64,000 bases of DNA from Oceanobacillus damuensis (GCF_001618145.1 NZ_LQNF01000006.1:1-64000), one strand, 5' to 3'. Counted from the stretch's first letter, positions 51,978-62,171 are shown. The notes: a model not told the origin generated them from the letters alone. Translations and numbers: made by a program.

Positions 51978-52330
51978 TGAATAGGGCAGAGCCGATATAT
52001 GAAATTACGATGAAAATCCGGGAATTATTGAATCAGCCTATAACTCCTCAATCAAGAGAATCTGTAATCGAGCAGTTGAACGGCCTTGTAAGCGACAGAG
52101 GGAAGCTTATGGATAGTCTAACTCCCCCCTATACAGAGGATGAAAAAAGGATCGGATCAAAACTTGTTCAGTTTAACGATGAAATCCAAAACAGAATGCA
52201 GATTTTGTTTGCAGATTTGAAGATGGAAATGAAACAAGTCAAGAAACAGAAAAAGTCAAACCAGTCCTATACGAATCCCTATAAGAGTGTCCAAGTAATG
52301 GATGGGATGTTTATGGACAGTAAAAAATGA
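51977..52330 (+). CDS. fliT: FliT-like flagellar chaperone
   Basis: The 117-residue helical protein follows fliS with a one-base overlap, the position of fliT in Bacillus. It binds FliD in other bacteria. The conserved order and size are the main evidence; the sequence is variable (MNRAEPIYEITMKIRELLNQ start). Confidence 0.85.
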   Translation: MNRAEPIYEITMKIRELLNQPITPQSRESVIEQLNGLVSDRGKLMDSLTPPYTEDEKRIGSKLVQFNDEIQNRMQILFADLKMEMKQVKKQKKSNQSYTNPYKSVQVMDGMFMDSKK

Positions 52331-52333
52331 TAG

Positions 52334-52368
52334 AAAGCTACTGATTAATTTCAGGGCTTTTTTTTCTG
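52334..52368 (+). terminator. Terminator of the flagellar operon
   Basis: AGCTACTGA and TTCAGGGCT form an imperfect stem, followed by a TTTTTTTT run. Confidence 0.6.
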
Positions 52369-52564
52369 AATCTAAATTTCACAGTAATTAAATAAGTTCA
52401 GCCATTTTAAAGGGTTAAACCTTGGACAGTCCCTATTAATCTCTTCACCAATCATGGCAGTGGTAAAACGTGGCTTCCGGATTGCTGGCAACTTTATAAT
52501 GTTCATTGTTTGGGTAAACTCCGAACTAACTTAAGTTTATTCTTGGAGATAAGTGCTCTTACCA

Positions 52565-52690
52565 CCGTCCGGGATCGCTCTGGGCGGATGCTTTCCGCGG
52601 GCACGGCCTCAGCCCCGAAGAGAAAACCACTCTTCAGGTCTTCGGACACGTGCTTTTCCTGCAGGAGTCACCGCCCGCCGCTCACCCGAA
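52565..52690. repeat. GC-rich dispersed repeat, copy with flanking inverted segments
   Basis: The first 41 bases are the perfect reverse complement of bases 1-41. The unit continues with GGCCTCAGCCCCGAAGAG and an inverted second half (GTGCTTTTCCTGCAGGAGTC), consistent with a long imperfect hairpin. Confidence 0.8.
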
Positions 52691-52753
52691 CTGATGAAGC
52701 TGCATAATTATATTTTTATTACGGATGCAGTTTTTTAGCAGCAATCTCAACCA

Positions 52754-52870
52754 GCTCGGGGAAATACACGGAGACTCCAACGGGAGGAAAGGCATAGGTG
52801 AGACACTGAAATGCGTAGCATGAAGGGGCTCACCAGCCGCCCGTGGAAAGCGCAGTGTATTTCCCCGAGC
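52754..52870. repeat. 117-bp element with 16-bp terminal inverted repeats
   Basis: GCTCGGGGAAATACAC (52754-52769) and GTGTATTTCCCCGAGC (52855-52870) are perfect inverted ends. The interior is GC-rich (GAGACTCCAACGGGAGG, GGCTCACCAGCCGCCCG) with no coding frame. It resembles intergenic elements known in Bacillaceae and a non-autonomous (MITE-like) element. No clear target duplication was seen at the ends. Confidence 0.75.
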
Positions 52871-53281
52871 GGTCGCCGAAGATACCTATCGCGTGTCACA
52901 GCTTATTCAAATCAATTATAATTAATTAAGTTACTTCGCATTTAATATCCAATCCGCTGATAAAATAAGCAAAATGAACGAAAAGAGCCTTGTACCAGAC
53001 TGCTTCTACCAATAGTTTATCCAAAGCCACTTTAAAAGTTTATTTACAGACCTCCTAATCCCACCTAGATTTTTGCCATTTCACTGTTCAAAAGTAAAAT
53101 GTTAAAGTTTTATTTTAGAATTGTAAAAAATATTAATTAATTGTAAAGCCTATAATCGTTGACAGGGCGCGGTTTCTCGTAGATTACTAGAATTATATCC
53201 GTTTTATTGACACGTTTATGAAGGAATAGTCAGTGGTAAAGTAGTATAATAAATATATAAAGAAAAAAGGAGGACACTTTC

Positions 53282-53842
53282 ATGAAATTTAACATTCGTG
53301 GTGAAAATCTCGAGGTCACTGGGGCAATTAAGGAATATGTGGAAAAAAAGATCAGCAAGCTTGAAAGATATTTTGACACACCTCCCACGGCCGATGTACA
53401 TGTGAATTTAAGTGTCTATAATGATGAACAGCGAATTGAAGTTACCATCCCAATGACAAATTTATTATTGCGCGGTGAAGTGCAGCATGTGGATTTATAT
53501 GCAGCGGTAGATCTGGTTGTTGACAAGCTGGAAAGACAGATTCGCAAGCATAAAACGAAAATCAATCGTAAGTTCAGACAGAATGGTTCTCCTAAACACG
53601 CTTTTGCCGAAATGGAAAAGCAAAATAGTAACGTGGCAATAGAAGAGGATACAGATGAAATAGAAATAGTCAGAACAAAACGATTCAACTTAAAACCGAT
53701 GGATTCTGAAGAAGCAATACTTCAAATGGATATGCTCGGTCATGCGTTCTTTGTATTCACAAATGATCAATCTGGTGAAACAAACGTCGTTTATCGTCGC
53801 AGAGACGGGAAGTACGGATTAATCGAACCAAATGCTTTTTAA
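53282..53842 (+). CDS. hpf: Long-form ribosome hibernation-promoting factor HPF
   Basis: The 186-residue HPF has an N-terminal S30AE domain (RGENLEVTGAIKEYVEKKIS, HVNLSVYNDEQRIEVTIPM) and a C-terminal dimerisation domain (VRTKRFNLKPMDSEEAILQM, YRRRDGKYGLIEP). It pairs 70S ribosomes into 100S dimers in stationary phase. It lies between fliT and secA as yvyD does in B. subtilis. AAGGAGG precedes the ATG. Confidence 0.96.
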   Translation: MKFNIRGENLEVTGAIKEYVEKKISKLERYFDTPPTADVHVNLSVYNDEQRIEVTIPMTNLLLRGEVQHVDLYAAVDLVVDKLERQIRKHKTKINRKFRQNGSPKHAFAEMEKQNSNVAIEEDTDEIEIVRTKRFNLKPMDSEEAILQMDMLGHAFFVFTNDQSGETNVVYRRRDGKYGLIEPNAF

Positions 53843-53857
53843 TATATAGAACAAACC

Positions 53858-53886
53858 AGGCGATTCCAATTTTGGGATCGCCTATT
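53858..53886 (+). terminator. Terminator-like hairpin after hpf
   Basis: AGGCGATTCC pairs with GGGATCGCCT (one mismatch), followed by ATTC. Confidence 0.65.
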
Positions 53887-54113
53887 CAAATGGAGTTCAA
53901 TGTGTATGTCGAAAATTGTAGAACGAAATAATAAATTTAAAATTCTTAGCTAAAAAGGTCCGTAAAAGACGAAATAGAGTCAGATTTACATATCCATATT
54001 TCATTTTATATGGATAATTGCTTCTGATTTCTTTCTGAAAATCGAAAAATTGCTTTTGGATTTTGAAAGACTATCATGATATAAATAAGACTATAGAACC
54101 AGGAGGTGAGTCT

Positions 54114-54278
54114 GTGAATGAAAATGATCGGCAGTCATTAAATGAACTTGCTGTAAAAATCCAGCAGCATGAGAAAGCGATCGCTCAAATACTGGAGATA
54201 TTGGCAGCTACAAACCGAAAAATTACAGAATTATCCTCAAACCAAACAGAAAGAGATTATTTTTATTCCCAGGTTTAG
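54114..54278 (+). CDS. Small coiled-coil protein (54 residues)
   Basis: I do not recognise the product (about VNENDRQSLNELAVKIQQHE to TERDYFYSQV). It is helical, charged, with possible heptads, and resembles the small protein at 8539 in style only. GTG at 54114 follows AGGAGGTGA by five bases; an in-frame ATG at 54063 has no site. A strong terminator follows. It lies between hpf and secA, where B. subtilis has no such gene. Confidence 0.6.
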   Translation: MNENDRQSLNELAVKIQQHEKAIAQILEILAATNRKITELSSNQTERDYFYSQV

Positions 54279-54320
54279 GAGTGATTATTTCCCCTAACCT
54301 TCCTCGATTTTCCCCACTCA

Positions 54321-54358
54321 AGAGAGCAGTCTATCCCCAGATTGCTCTCTGTTTATTT
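54321..54358 (+). terminator. Terminator after the small coiled-coil gene
   Basis: AGAGAGCAGTCT and AGATTGCTCTCT form a stem with a G-U pair, followed by GTTTATTTTCC. Confidence 0.8.
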
Positions 54359-54493
54359 TCCTGAGCTTCCCTGTCTGACTGTGCTCCAGTTGTCATAGTT
54401 TATTGGAAAGTGTTATGATAATACTGGATTATATTAAAGGTGCACAAGTATTTGATTTTTTGGCAAGTAAGATAGTATAAACTTTCTTACTTG

Positions 54494-54547
54494 CATAAGT
54501 GCAACTAAGGCATTTGCCGAAAAGGCTTGGCGCACGCCAAGTTTTCT
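54494..54547. repeat. Dispersed repeat with CTTGGCGCACGCCAAG palindrome, before secA
   Basis: ATAAGTGCAACTAAGGCAT is followed by AAAAGGCTTGGCGCACGC and CAAGTTTTC. Parts recur at 28340-28370 and 37292-37320. The palindrome sits about 20 bases upstream of the secA ribosome-binding site. Confidence 0.75.
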
Positions 54548-54564
54548 AAAGGAGCGTTTACGAT

Positions 54565-57078
54565 ATGGCTGGATTATTAACAAAAATTTTTGGTGATGGT
54601 AACCAAAAACAATTAAATCGACTACAGAAACAGGTTGATAAGATAGAAGCTATGGAAACTGACATTGAAAAACTTACGGACTTGGAATTACAGAATAAAA
54701 CGCAGGAATTCAAAGGGCGCTATTCAAATGGCGAAAGTCTTGATGAATTGCTTGCTGAAGCTTATGCAGTCGTCCGCGAGGCTTCGAAAAGGATACTCGG
54801 CATGCGCCCTTTCTCCACCCAGCTGATGGGAGCTGTAGCACTGCATGAAGGTAACATAGCAGAAATGAAAACAGGGGAAGGTAAAACGCTTGCTTCCACG
54901 ATGCCGGCATACTTGAATGCTTTGTCAGGAAAAGGTGTTCACATCATCACTGTCAATGAATATTTGGCTGAGCGTGATGCAAGTGAAATGGGAAAACTTT
55001 ATGATTTTCTTGGACTGGCTGTCGGATTGAATGGGAATGATCTGACAAAAGATCAGAAAAGAGACGCATACGCGGCAGATATAACATATGGTACCAATAA
55101 TGAATTCGGCTTCGATTATCTCCGTGATAATATGGTTCTATATAAAAATCAAATGGTACAGCGTCCACTGAATTTCGCAATCATCGATGAGGTGGATTCC
55201 ATCCTGATTGACGAAGCAAGGACTCCGTTGATTATCTCAGGTTCTGCAAAGAAATCCGCTGCACTTTATCAGCAGGCAGACGGTTTTGTAAACACGCTGA
55301 ATGGAGAAACGGATTATACGTACGATGAGAAAACGAAAGGTGTTCAGCTGACTGAGGAAGGAATCAACAAAGCGGAACGCTATTTTTCAATAGAAAATTT
55401 ATTTGACCTGGACCATGTCTCTTTGACGCATCATATTAATCAGGCCTTAAAGGCGCATGTATCCATGCACCGCGATGATGATTATATGGTCGAAGAGGGG
55501 GAGGTTATTATCATTGACCAGTTTACTGGTCGTAAAATGAAAGGTCGCCGCTACAGTGATGGGCTTCATCAGGCGATAGAGGCGAAAGAAGGATTGCAGA
55601 TTCAAAATGAAAGTATGACACTTGCGTCCATTACTTTCCAAAACTTCTTCCGAATGTATAACAAGCTTGCCGGTATGACAGGTACAGCCAAAACAGAGGA
55701 AGAAGAATTCAGAAACATTTATAATATGGATGTCATTGCCATCCCTACGAATAAACCTATCGCAAGAGATGACCGTGCTGATTTGATATATAAATCAATG
55801 GAAGGTAAATTCCGTGCAGTTGTAGAAAACATTAAGGAAAGACATCAAAATGGACAACCTGTTCTCGTTGGGACAGTTGCGGTTGAAACCTCTGAGCTTA
55901 TTTCCAAAATGCTTAAAAGAGCCGGGGTCAAGCATGAAGTCCTTAATGCTAAGAATCATTATAGAGAAGCAGAAATCATTGAAAGTGCAGGCCAAAGAGG
56001 CGCTGTTACCATAGCAACCAATATGGCAGGACGCGGTACGGATATCAAACTGGGTGAAGGTGTTAAAGAACTGGGCGGGCTTGCTGTTATCGGTACGGAA
56101 AGACATGAGTCGCGACGGATAGATAATCAGCTTCGTGGACGTTCCGGTCGTCAAGGTGATCCAGGTATAACTCAATTTTATTTATCCATGGAAGATGAGT
56201 TGATGAGACGCTTCGGTTCTGACAATCTGAAAACAATGATGGAACGGCTTGGTATGGATGATACACAGCCAATCGAGAGCAAAATGGTTTCACGAGCAGT
56301 CGAATCAGCCCAAAAACGAGTGGAGGGCAATAACTTTGATGCCCGTAAAACAATTCTTTCCTATGATGATGTATTACGTGAGCAACGTGAAATTATTTAT
56401 AAACAACGTTTCGAAGTGATTGATGCAGATGAAAACTTACGTGAAATCATAGAAAATATGATTATCTCTTCCATTGACAGAGTAGTAGCAACACATACAC
56501 AGGACGATGATGAAGAGAATTGGGATCTGAAAGCGATCGTAGAATATGCACATGGAAACTTAATGGATCCGGAAGAACTGTCTGAAGATGATCTGAAAGG
56601 AAAAGAAGCGGATGAAATTTCAGAATTGCTTATGGAAAAAGTCCGGGGCCGTTATGATCAGAAAGAATCTGAGTTGACTCCTGAGCAGTTCAGGGAATTT
56701 GAGAAAGTAATTTTGCTTCGGACTGTCGATTCCAAATGGATGGACCACATAGATCAGATGGATCAATTGCGTCAGGGAATCCATCTTCGGGCATATGGAC
56801 AAAATGACCCTCTAAGAGAGTACCAAATGGAAGGTTACGCAATGTTCGAAGAGATGGTTGCGGGTATTGAAGATGAAGTAGCGAAATATGTAATGAAAGC
56901 ACAGATTCGCGAAAACCTGCAGCGACAGGAAGTAGTGAAGAATACGCAGGCTGTCTCTGGGGGGCAGGAACAAAAGAAGAAAACCCGTAAGCCTATTGTG
57001 AAGAATCAGACTATAGGCCGAAACGATCCATGTCCATGCGGCAGTGGCAAAAAATTTAAAAATTGCCATGGTAAATAA
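54565..57078 (+). CDS. secA: SecA, preprotein translocase ATPase
   Basis: The 837-residue SecA has Walker A ([11 protein letters not shown]), [19 protein letters not shown] (Walker B region), [12 protein letters not shown] and the C-terminal zinc-binding tail [14 protein letters not shown]. It drives secretion through SecYEG. AAAGGAG precedes the ATG. It is followed by prfB after 59 bases, as in B. subtilis. Confidence 0.98.
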   Translation: MAGLLTKIFGDGNQKQLNRLQKQVDKIEAMETDIEKLTDLELQNKTQEFKGRYSNGESLDELLAEAYAVVREASKRILGMRPFSTQLMGAVALHEGNIAEMKTGEGKTLASTMPAYLNALSGKGVHIITVNEYLAERDASEMGKLYDFLGLAVGLNGNDLTKDQKRDAYAADITYGTNNEFGFDYLRDNMVLYKNQMVQRPLNFAIIDEVDSILIDEARTPLIISGSAKKSAALYQQADGFVNTLNGETDYTYDEKTKGVQLTEEGINKAERYFSIENLFDLDHVSLTHHINQALKAHVSMHRDDDYMVEEGEVIIIDQFTGRKMKGRRYSDGLHQAIEAKEGLQIQNESMTLASITFQNFFRMYNKLAGMTGTAKTEEEEFRNIYNMDVIAIPTNKPIARDDRADLIYKSMEGKFRAVVENIKERHQNGQPVLVGTVAVETSELISKMLKRAGVKHEVLNAKNHYREAEIIESAGQRGAVTIATNMAGRGTDIKLGEGVKELGGLAVIGTERHESRRIDNQLRGRSGRQGDPGITQFYLSMEDELMRRFGSDNLKTMMERLGMDDTQPIESKMVSRAVESAQKRVEGNNFDARKTILSYDDVLREQREIIYKQRFEVIDADENLREIIENMIISSIDRVVATHTQDDDEENWDLKAIVEYAHGNLMDPEELSEDDLKGKEADEISELLMEKVRGRYDQKESELTPEQFREFEKVILLRTVDSKWMDHIDQMDQLRQGIHLRAYGQNDPLREYQMEGYAMFEEMVAGIEDEVAKYVMKAQIRENLQRQEVVKNTQAVSGGQEQKKKTRKPIVKNQTIGRNDPCPCGSGKKFKNCHGK

Positions 57079-57137
57079 GCTGTAAAAAAATCCTCTAAGG
57101 ATGTTATAGAGGAAGAAGTAAATATGAGGTGATAGAT

Positions 57138-58239
57138 ATGGAACTAGCAGAAATAAAGAATGAATTGGAAAAAATAGCTTCACGTGTTGAAGATTTTAGG
57201 GGATCTCTTTGACTTAGATGCCAAAAAAGCAAGGATTGCTGAATTGGACATGCAGATGTCAGACCCAGATTTTTGGAACAGTCAGGAAAGTGCACAGAAA
57301 GTAATAAATGAAGCAAACGGATTGAAAAGCTATGTGAACAGCTTTCAAGCTATGGAGGAACGTCTGGAAAACCTGGAGGTCTCCTATGAGCTCGTTAAAG
57401 AAGAAAACGATGCAGAACTATATGAGGATATGCAGGAAGAGCTGGATTCCTTCATGAAAGATGTCAATGATTTTGAATTGCAAATGCTTCTTAGTGAGCC
57501 ATACGATTCCAATAATGCCATTTTAGAGCTCCATCCGGGGGCAGGTGGAACAGAGTCACAGGATTGGGCCAGTATGCTGCTTAGAATGTACCAGCGCTGG
57601 GCAGAAGATCGCGATTTTAAAGTGGAGACACTCGATTACCTTCCTGGCGACGAGGCTGGGGTGAAGAGTGTAACCCTTATGATTAAAGGCCATAACGCGT
57701 ACGGCTATTTAAAAGCTGAGAAGGGTGTACACCGACTTGTACGTATTTCACCATTTGATTCATCAGGTCGCAGGCATACATCATTTGTATCCTGTGACGT
57801 AACACCGGAAATGACGGATGATGTTGATATTGAAGTGAAGACAGAAGATATAAAAGTGGATACTTACCGTGCAAGTGGTGCAGGAGGTCAGCATGTCAAT
57901 ACGACAGATTCTGCTGTCCGAATTACACATATACCGACAAACACGGTTGTTACTTGTCAAAATGAACGATCACAAATCAAAAATAGAGAAGCTGCAATGA
58001 AAATGCTAAAGTCTAAACTTTATCAATTTGAGATTGAGCGTCAGCAAAGCGAACTGGATGAAATTCGAGGAGAACAAAAGGAGATTGGCTGGGGCAGTCA
58101 AATCCGTTCCTATGTTTTCCATCCTTATTCCATGGTTAAAGATCATCGGACAAACACTGAAACCGGAAATACACAGTCAGTGATGGATGGTGACATCAAT
58201 TTATTTATTGATGCCTACCTTAGATCACAAATCAAATAA
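57138..58239 (+). CDS. prfB: PrfB, peptide chain release factor 2, with programmed +1 frameshift
   Basis: RF2 is encoded in two frames. The first 24 codons run from ATG 57138 (AGGTGAT upstream) to CTT at 57207-57209, followed by in-frame TGA at 57210-57212; the second frame starts at GAC 57211. The classic slippery site CTTTGAC with the Shine-Dalgarno-like AGGGGA six bases before is present. The joined product is about 366 residues with GAGGQHVN (GGQ) and the SPF tripeptide ([11 protein letters not shown]). RF2 decodes TGA and TAA, so the shift autoregulates. The main frame is also open from TTG 57184. Confidence 0.95.
57197..57213 (+). promoter_or_regulatory. RF2 programmed frameshift site
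   Basis: AGGGGA at about 57198-57203 (internal Shine-Dalgarno-like), then TCT CTT TGA C. The ribosome slips one base forward at CTT when RF2 is scarce. Confidence 0.93.
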
Positions 58240-58474
58240 CTTTAACTAAGGGAGGGCTTCTATATGGATGGGAGCCCCTTTTTAGTGTAACTGAGGATAT
58301 CACACTAATTTCATAAATTTGCCATAATTCACCAAAGGCGTTGATGGGTCTGTGTTTTGCCATCCTTTGTATAGTGTATCCGCTTAACGGCAAAGTTTTA
58401 ATATTTTTTTAAAAGGTTATAATATAACCAGTAACCTTTATTAAAATCGACGTTTAGGAATGGGGGATTTATTA

Positions 58475-58837
58475 ATGAAGAAATGGTTAATTGCGGTATT
58501 ATTCGGTACAGTATTAACACTTGGAGCTTGTGGTGGCGATACTGACGAAGGTGGAACAGATGAAACGGGCACGGGTGACACAGGAACAGAAGAATCAACG
58601 GATGGTGGTGCAGTTGATACTGCAGAAGCCGAAGAAGTATATCAGGCAAACTGTGCTGCATGTCATGGGGCAGACCTTTCAGGTGGAGCTGGTCCAGAAT
58701 TGGCACAGATAGGATCCAAATATTCTGCAGACGAAATTGCAGACATCATTACTAATGGGATAGGAAGTATGCCAGCACAGGATGTAACCGGAGAAGACCT
58801 TGATACATTATCGAACTGGCTGGCGGAACAACAATAA
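58475..58837 (+). CDS. cccB: Cytochrome c-551 lipoprotein (CccB-like)
   Basis: The 120-residue lipoprotein has signal MKKWLIAVLFGTVLTLGAC (lipobox LGAC), an acidic Gly/Thr-rich linker and a c-type cytochrome with CAACHG and the distal Met of GIGSMPAQDV. It carries electrons on the outer membrane face. ATG at 58475 follows TGGGGGA. It lies between prfB and ftsE as in B. subtilis. Confidence 0.92.
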   Translation: MKKWLIAVLFGTVLTLGACGGDTDEGGTDETGTGDTGTEESTDGGAVDTAEAEEVYQANCAACHGADLSGGAGPELAQIGSKYSADEIADIITNGIGSMPAQDVTGEDLDTLSNWLAEQQ

Positions 58838-58850
58838 TAAAAAAAGGCGA

Positions 58851-58896
58851 ACACAGCTCTTATGCAGATCGATTTTCTGCATAGAGCTTTTTTTAT
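58851..58896 (+). terminator. Terminator of cccB
   Basis: AGCTCTTATGCAGA pairs with TCTGCATAGAGCT with one bulge, followed by TTTTTTTATG. Confidence 0.85.
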
Positions 58897-59082
58897 GTCT
58901 TTTTTACGAATGATTTACGCTCTGCAATACAACTGTAATAATTTTATGTCTAAATTTGGTGTAGAAAAATGTTATAATAAGTTAGTATTCTTGGAAGCGT
59001 GACGGTAACGTTGTTGTATTGCGCTTTTAAGACAGATTATGCAACTGGAAAGTCAACAAAAAACTAAAAAGGTGATACAACT

Positions 59083-59769
59083 ATGATATTAATGAAAGAT
59101 ATATATAAAACGTACGCCAATGGAGTTACAGCCCTCAATGGTGTCAATGTTGACATAAAGCAAGGTGAATTTGTATATATTATTGGTCCCAGCGGCGCCG
59201 GTAAGTCGACCTTTATCAAACTAATGTACCGTGAGGTCAAACCGACAAAGGGAAAAATACTCATTGGTGATATGGATTTAAGCGAAATTAAAGAGCGGAA
59301 AGTTCCATATTTGCGAAGAAATATTGGCGTGGTTTTCCAGGACTTTAAACTGCTGCCAAAACTATCTGTCTATGAAAATATCGCTTTCGCACTAGAAGTT
59401 ATTGAAGAATCTCCGAAAAACATCCGCAAACAGGTGATGGATGTACTTGAAATGGTTGGCTTAAAAAACAAAGCCCGTTTTCTTCCAAATGAATTGTCCG
59501 GAGGGGAACAGCAAAGAGTATCCATTGCTCGTGCCATCGTTAACCACCCAAAAATAGTAATTGCTGATGAGCCTACAGGAAACCTTGACCCGGAAACCTC
59601 GTGGGAAATCATGAAAACATTCGAAGAAATAAATGCCAAAGGGACGACAATTATCATGGCCACTCATAGTAAGGAAATTGTTAACACAATCAAAAAACGT
59701 GTTATTGCTATTGAAGACGGGGTAATTTTCAGAGATGAGCACAGAGGTGATTACGGCTATGAAATTTAG
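59083..59769 (+). CDS. ftsE: FtsE, cell-division ABC ATPase
   Basis: The 228-residue ABC protein has Walker A (GPSGAGKSTF), signature LSGGEQQRVSIARA and Walker B (VIADEPTGNLD). With FtsX it controls a peptidoglycan hydrolase. AAGGTGAT precedes the ATG. Its last bases overlap ftsX by eleven. Confidence 0.97.
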   Translation: MILMKDIYKTYANGVTALNGVNVDIKQGEFVYIIGPSGAGKSTFIKLMYREVKPTKGKILIGDMDLSEIKERKVPYLRRNIGVVFQDFKLLPKLSVYENIAFALEVIEESPKNIRKQVMDVLEMVGLKNKARFLPNELSGGEQQRVSIARAIVNHPKIVIADEPTGNLDPETSWEIMKTFEEINAKGTTIIMATHSKEIVNTIKKRVIAIEDGVIFRDEHRGDYGYEI

Positions 59770-60652
59770 AACATTTTCACGCCACCTGCGGGAAGGGTCA
59801 AAAAATATAGTCCGTAACGGGTGGATGACGATTGCATCGGTTGGCGCTGTCACAACCACATTAATACTTGTCGCGGTATTTCTGGCATTGGTACTTAATC
59901 TAAACGAGATGGCAAAAAACATTGAAAATGATGTTCAGATAAACACAATGATTGATATAACAGCTACAGAAGATGAAATAATTGACCTTGGCAATGAAAT
60001 AGAACAGATTGACGGAGTGGAATCTGTTGCATTTTCATCCAATGATGATGAATTGCAGAAGTTAATCGAGAGTATGGGTGAAGAAGGGGAATCTTGGAAG
60101 CTTTTTGAACAGGATAATCCATTAAATCACGTATATATCGTCAGAGCCGCCGTACCTGAAGATACTGAACGTATCGCATCCGAGGTCGCAGCTCTAAATA
60201 GCGTTGAAAGTGTCGTTTTCGGTCAGGATGTGGTCGAGCAGCTATTCGAATTTAACACATACGCTCGAACAATTGGACTGGGCTTAATCATTGCCCTGGT
60301 TTTTACTGCAATATTCCTGATTTCCAACACGATAAAAATTACAATTATGGCGCGCAGCACCGAAATCGGGATACAGAAACTGGTTGGAGCAACGAATGGG
60401 TTCATCCGATGGCCGTTCTTCATCGAAGGATTGCTGCTCGGAGTTCTCGGTTCAATTATTCCAATATCCGTAATTTTGGGTGGATATTATTACCTGGATA
60501 CGAACTTCAGTGAAACCATATCATTCAGTTTCGTTGAACTTCTGCCATTTAACCCATTTGCATGGCAGTTGTCTCTCATGGTACTGGCAACCGGAGCAAT
60601 TATCGGTGTTTGGGGCAGTGTGATGAGTGTCCGTAAATTCCTGAAAGTCTAA
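59759..60652 (+). CDS. ftsX: FtsX, membrane partner of FtsE
   Basis: The 297-residue protein has four membrane helices and a large extracellular loop (about residues 45-170) that contacts hydrolase partners. Typical stretches are RHLREGSKNIVRNGWMTIAS and MARSTEIGIQKLVGATNGFI. ATG at 59759 is chosen for AGAGGTGAT upstream; a start at 59735 lies deep in ftsE. Downstream is an M23 peptidase, a likely partner. Confidence 0.95.
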   Translation: MKFRTFSRHLREGSKNIVRNGWMTIASVGAVTTTLILVAVFLALVLNLNEMAKNIENDVQINTMIDITATEDEIIDLGNEIEQIDGVESVAFSSNDDELQKLIESMGEEGESWKLFEQDNPLNHVYIVRAAVPEDTERIASEVAALNSVESVVFGQDVVEQLFEFNTYARTIGLGLIIALVFTAIFLISNTIKITIMARSTEIGIQKLVGATNGFIRWPFFIEGLLLGVLGSIIPISVILGGYYYLDTNFSETISFSFVELLPFNPFAWQLSLMVLATGAIIGVWGSVMSVRKFLKV

Positions 60653-60713
60653 ATAGATAGACAACAAAGAAAAGCAACAGAAAATTTTAATTTAGTGAAA
60701 AGGGGAAATACGA

Positions 60714-62165
60714 TTGAAAAAGCTAGCATCGGTTATTTTAATTGCTGTTTTAATATTGACAACCTTACCTGCTGGAATGGGCTCCGTTTCAGCTCAATCA
60801 ATTAGTGATCTTGAAAAGAAGATTCAAGAGCAGGAAGAAGAGAGAAGAAAAGTAGAAAACGAGAAAAACAAACTTGAAGATTCAAAAAAAGATACTGACA
60901 GCAAACTAGGGGAAAACGAAAAACAGCAGAGTACCGTTGAGTCGGAAATAAACTCAATTGACGAGGAACTCTCAAAAACCACAAATGATATCAGTGCAAA
61001 AGAAAATGCAATTACGGAAACAAATAATGAAATTGATGAATTGACAAATAAAATAAACGAGTTAAATGATAGAATTGAAGAATTGAAAGAAGAAATCGAA
61101 ATCCTCGAAGATAGAATCGCAAAGCGAGATGAATTGCTTAAAGAGAGACTTCGTGCAATACAGCAAAGTGGCGGAGACATGAAATATATCGAGGTAATCT
61201 TTGGTGCAAACAGCTTTGGTGATTTTATCAGCAGAACCACTGCAGTAAACACGATTATGGATCAGGATAAAACAATCATGGAAGCACAGACTGCAGATAA
61301 GATAGCTCTGGAAGGAAACAAAGAAGAAGTAGAGGCAAGCAAAACAGAAGTTGAAACTAAAAAGGTTGCAGTGGAAGATAAGAAGAGATCACTGGAAAAC
61401 CAAAAACAAGAGCTTCTTGCACTGAAAGATAAACTGGATGAGCAGATGGCTCAGAAAGAAACGTTAATGGCTCAGCTGGAAGTAGAACATGGTGAGCTGG
61501 AGGAATACAAACTGAGTGTGGAAGAAGAACAGCAAGTTTTAAGCGATCAGGAAGCAGCGATTAAAGTTGCCATGCAGCAATATGAAGCTAAAAAAGGTAA
61601 TCTGGAGCAGTTAGCAAGGGAAGAAGCGGCTCGGGAAAAGGCAGCACAAGAAAAAGCTGCGAGAGAAGCAGCAGAAAAAGAAGCTGCAGCAGCTTCAAGC
61701 TCAAGCTCCAATTCAACTGCAAGTGCAGGAAGTACTGCTTCTGCACCAGCCGGGAACGCAAAGTTTATCAGACCTACAAGTGGTCCAACAACATCTTCTT
61801 TCAATCCGAACCGTCTGCATCCAGTACATAATGTGGTAAAACCGCATAATGGAATGGATTTTGGGACAAGAGGTCCTGCTGATTCAGTAATTAAAGCATC
61901 AGCAAGTGGAGTGGTTTCTACTGCGACTACAATGAGTGGTTTCGGTAAAACAGTAATGATCACGCATGTGATTGATGGAAAGACATATACGACTTTATAC
62001 GCACACCTTAACAGCATTTCGGTTTCATCTGGACAGACTGTAAGCCAGGGACAGCAGATTGGAATCATGGGATCTACTGGTACGTCGACAGCAACCCATC
62101 TGCATTTCGAAATACACCCGGGCGGTTATAAAAATCCGGTTAACCCAGCGAATTATATAAACTAA
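60714..62165 (+). CDS. Secreted coiled-coil M23 (LytM) peptidase, EnvC/PcsB-like FtsX partner
   Basis: The 483-residue secreted protein has signal peptide LASVILIAVLILTTLP to about VSA, a long coiled coil (about residues 28-300, KIQEQEEERRKVENEKNKLE and beyond), an Ala/Ser linker and an M23 domain with HNGMDFG and HLHFEI (zinc ligands). The architecture matches EnvC and PcsB, which FtsEX activates at the septum. TTG start with AGGGGAAA. Adjacent to ftsEX, so activation by FtsX is inferred. In B. subtilis the FtsEX-activated hydrolase CwlO is encoded elsewhere. Confidence 0.9.
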   Translation: MKKLASVILIAVLILTTLPAGMGSVSAQSISDLEKKIQEQEEERRKVENEKNKLEDSKKDTDSKLGENEKQQSTVESEINSIDEELSKTTNDISAKENAITETNNEIDELTNKINELNDRIEELKEEIEILEDRIAKRDELLKERLRAIQQSGGDMKYIEVIFGANSFGDFISRTTAVNTIMDQDKTIMEAQTADKIALEGNKEEVEASKTEVETKKVAVEDKKRSLENQKQELLALKDKLDEQMAQKETLMAQLEVEHGELEEYKLSVEEEQQVLSDQEAAIKVAMQQYEAKKGNLEQLAREEAAREKAAQEKAAREAAEKEAAAASSSSSNSTASAGSTASAPAGNAKFIRPTSGPTTSSFNPNRLHPVHNVVKPHNGMDFGTRGPADSVIKASASGVVSTATTMSGFGKTVMITHVIDGKTYTTLYAHLNSISVSSGQTVSQGQQIGIMGSTGTSTATHLHFEIHPGGYKNPVNPANYIN

Positions 62166-62171
62166 TTATAA

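Larger units (their letters stand above)
52369..53281. other. Gene-poor region with GC-rich repeats
   Basis: This stretch holds no supportable gene. Short open frames at 52510-52738 lie entirely in the repeat sequences. From 53100 to 53281 is the hpf promoter region: GTTTAT (around 53213) and GGTAAA 15 bases later loosely resemble a SigB promoter, fitting the known control of hpf in B. subtilis, but weak. Confidence 0.5.

Noticed and set aside
52510-52738. Short frames in the GC-rich repeat
   Set aside because: They follow the repeat composition (many Arg, Ser, Pro) and overlap each other in different frames.
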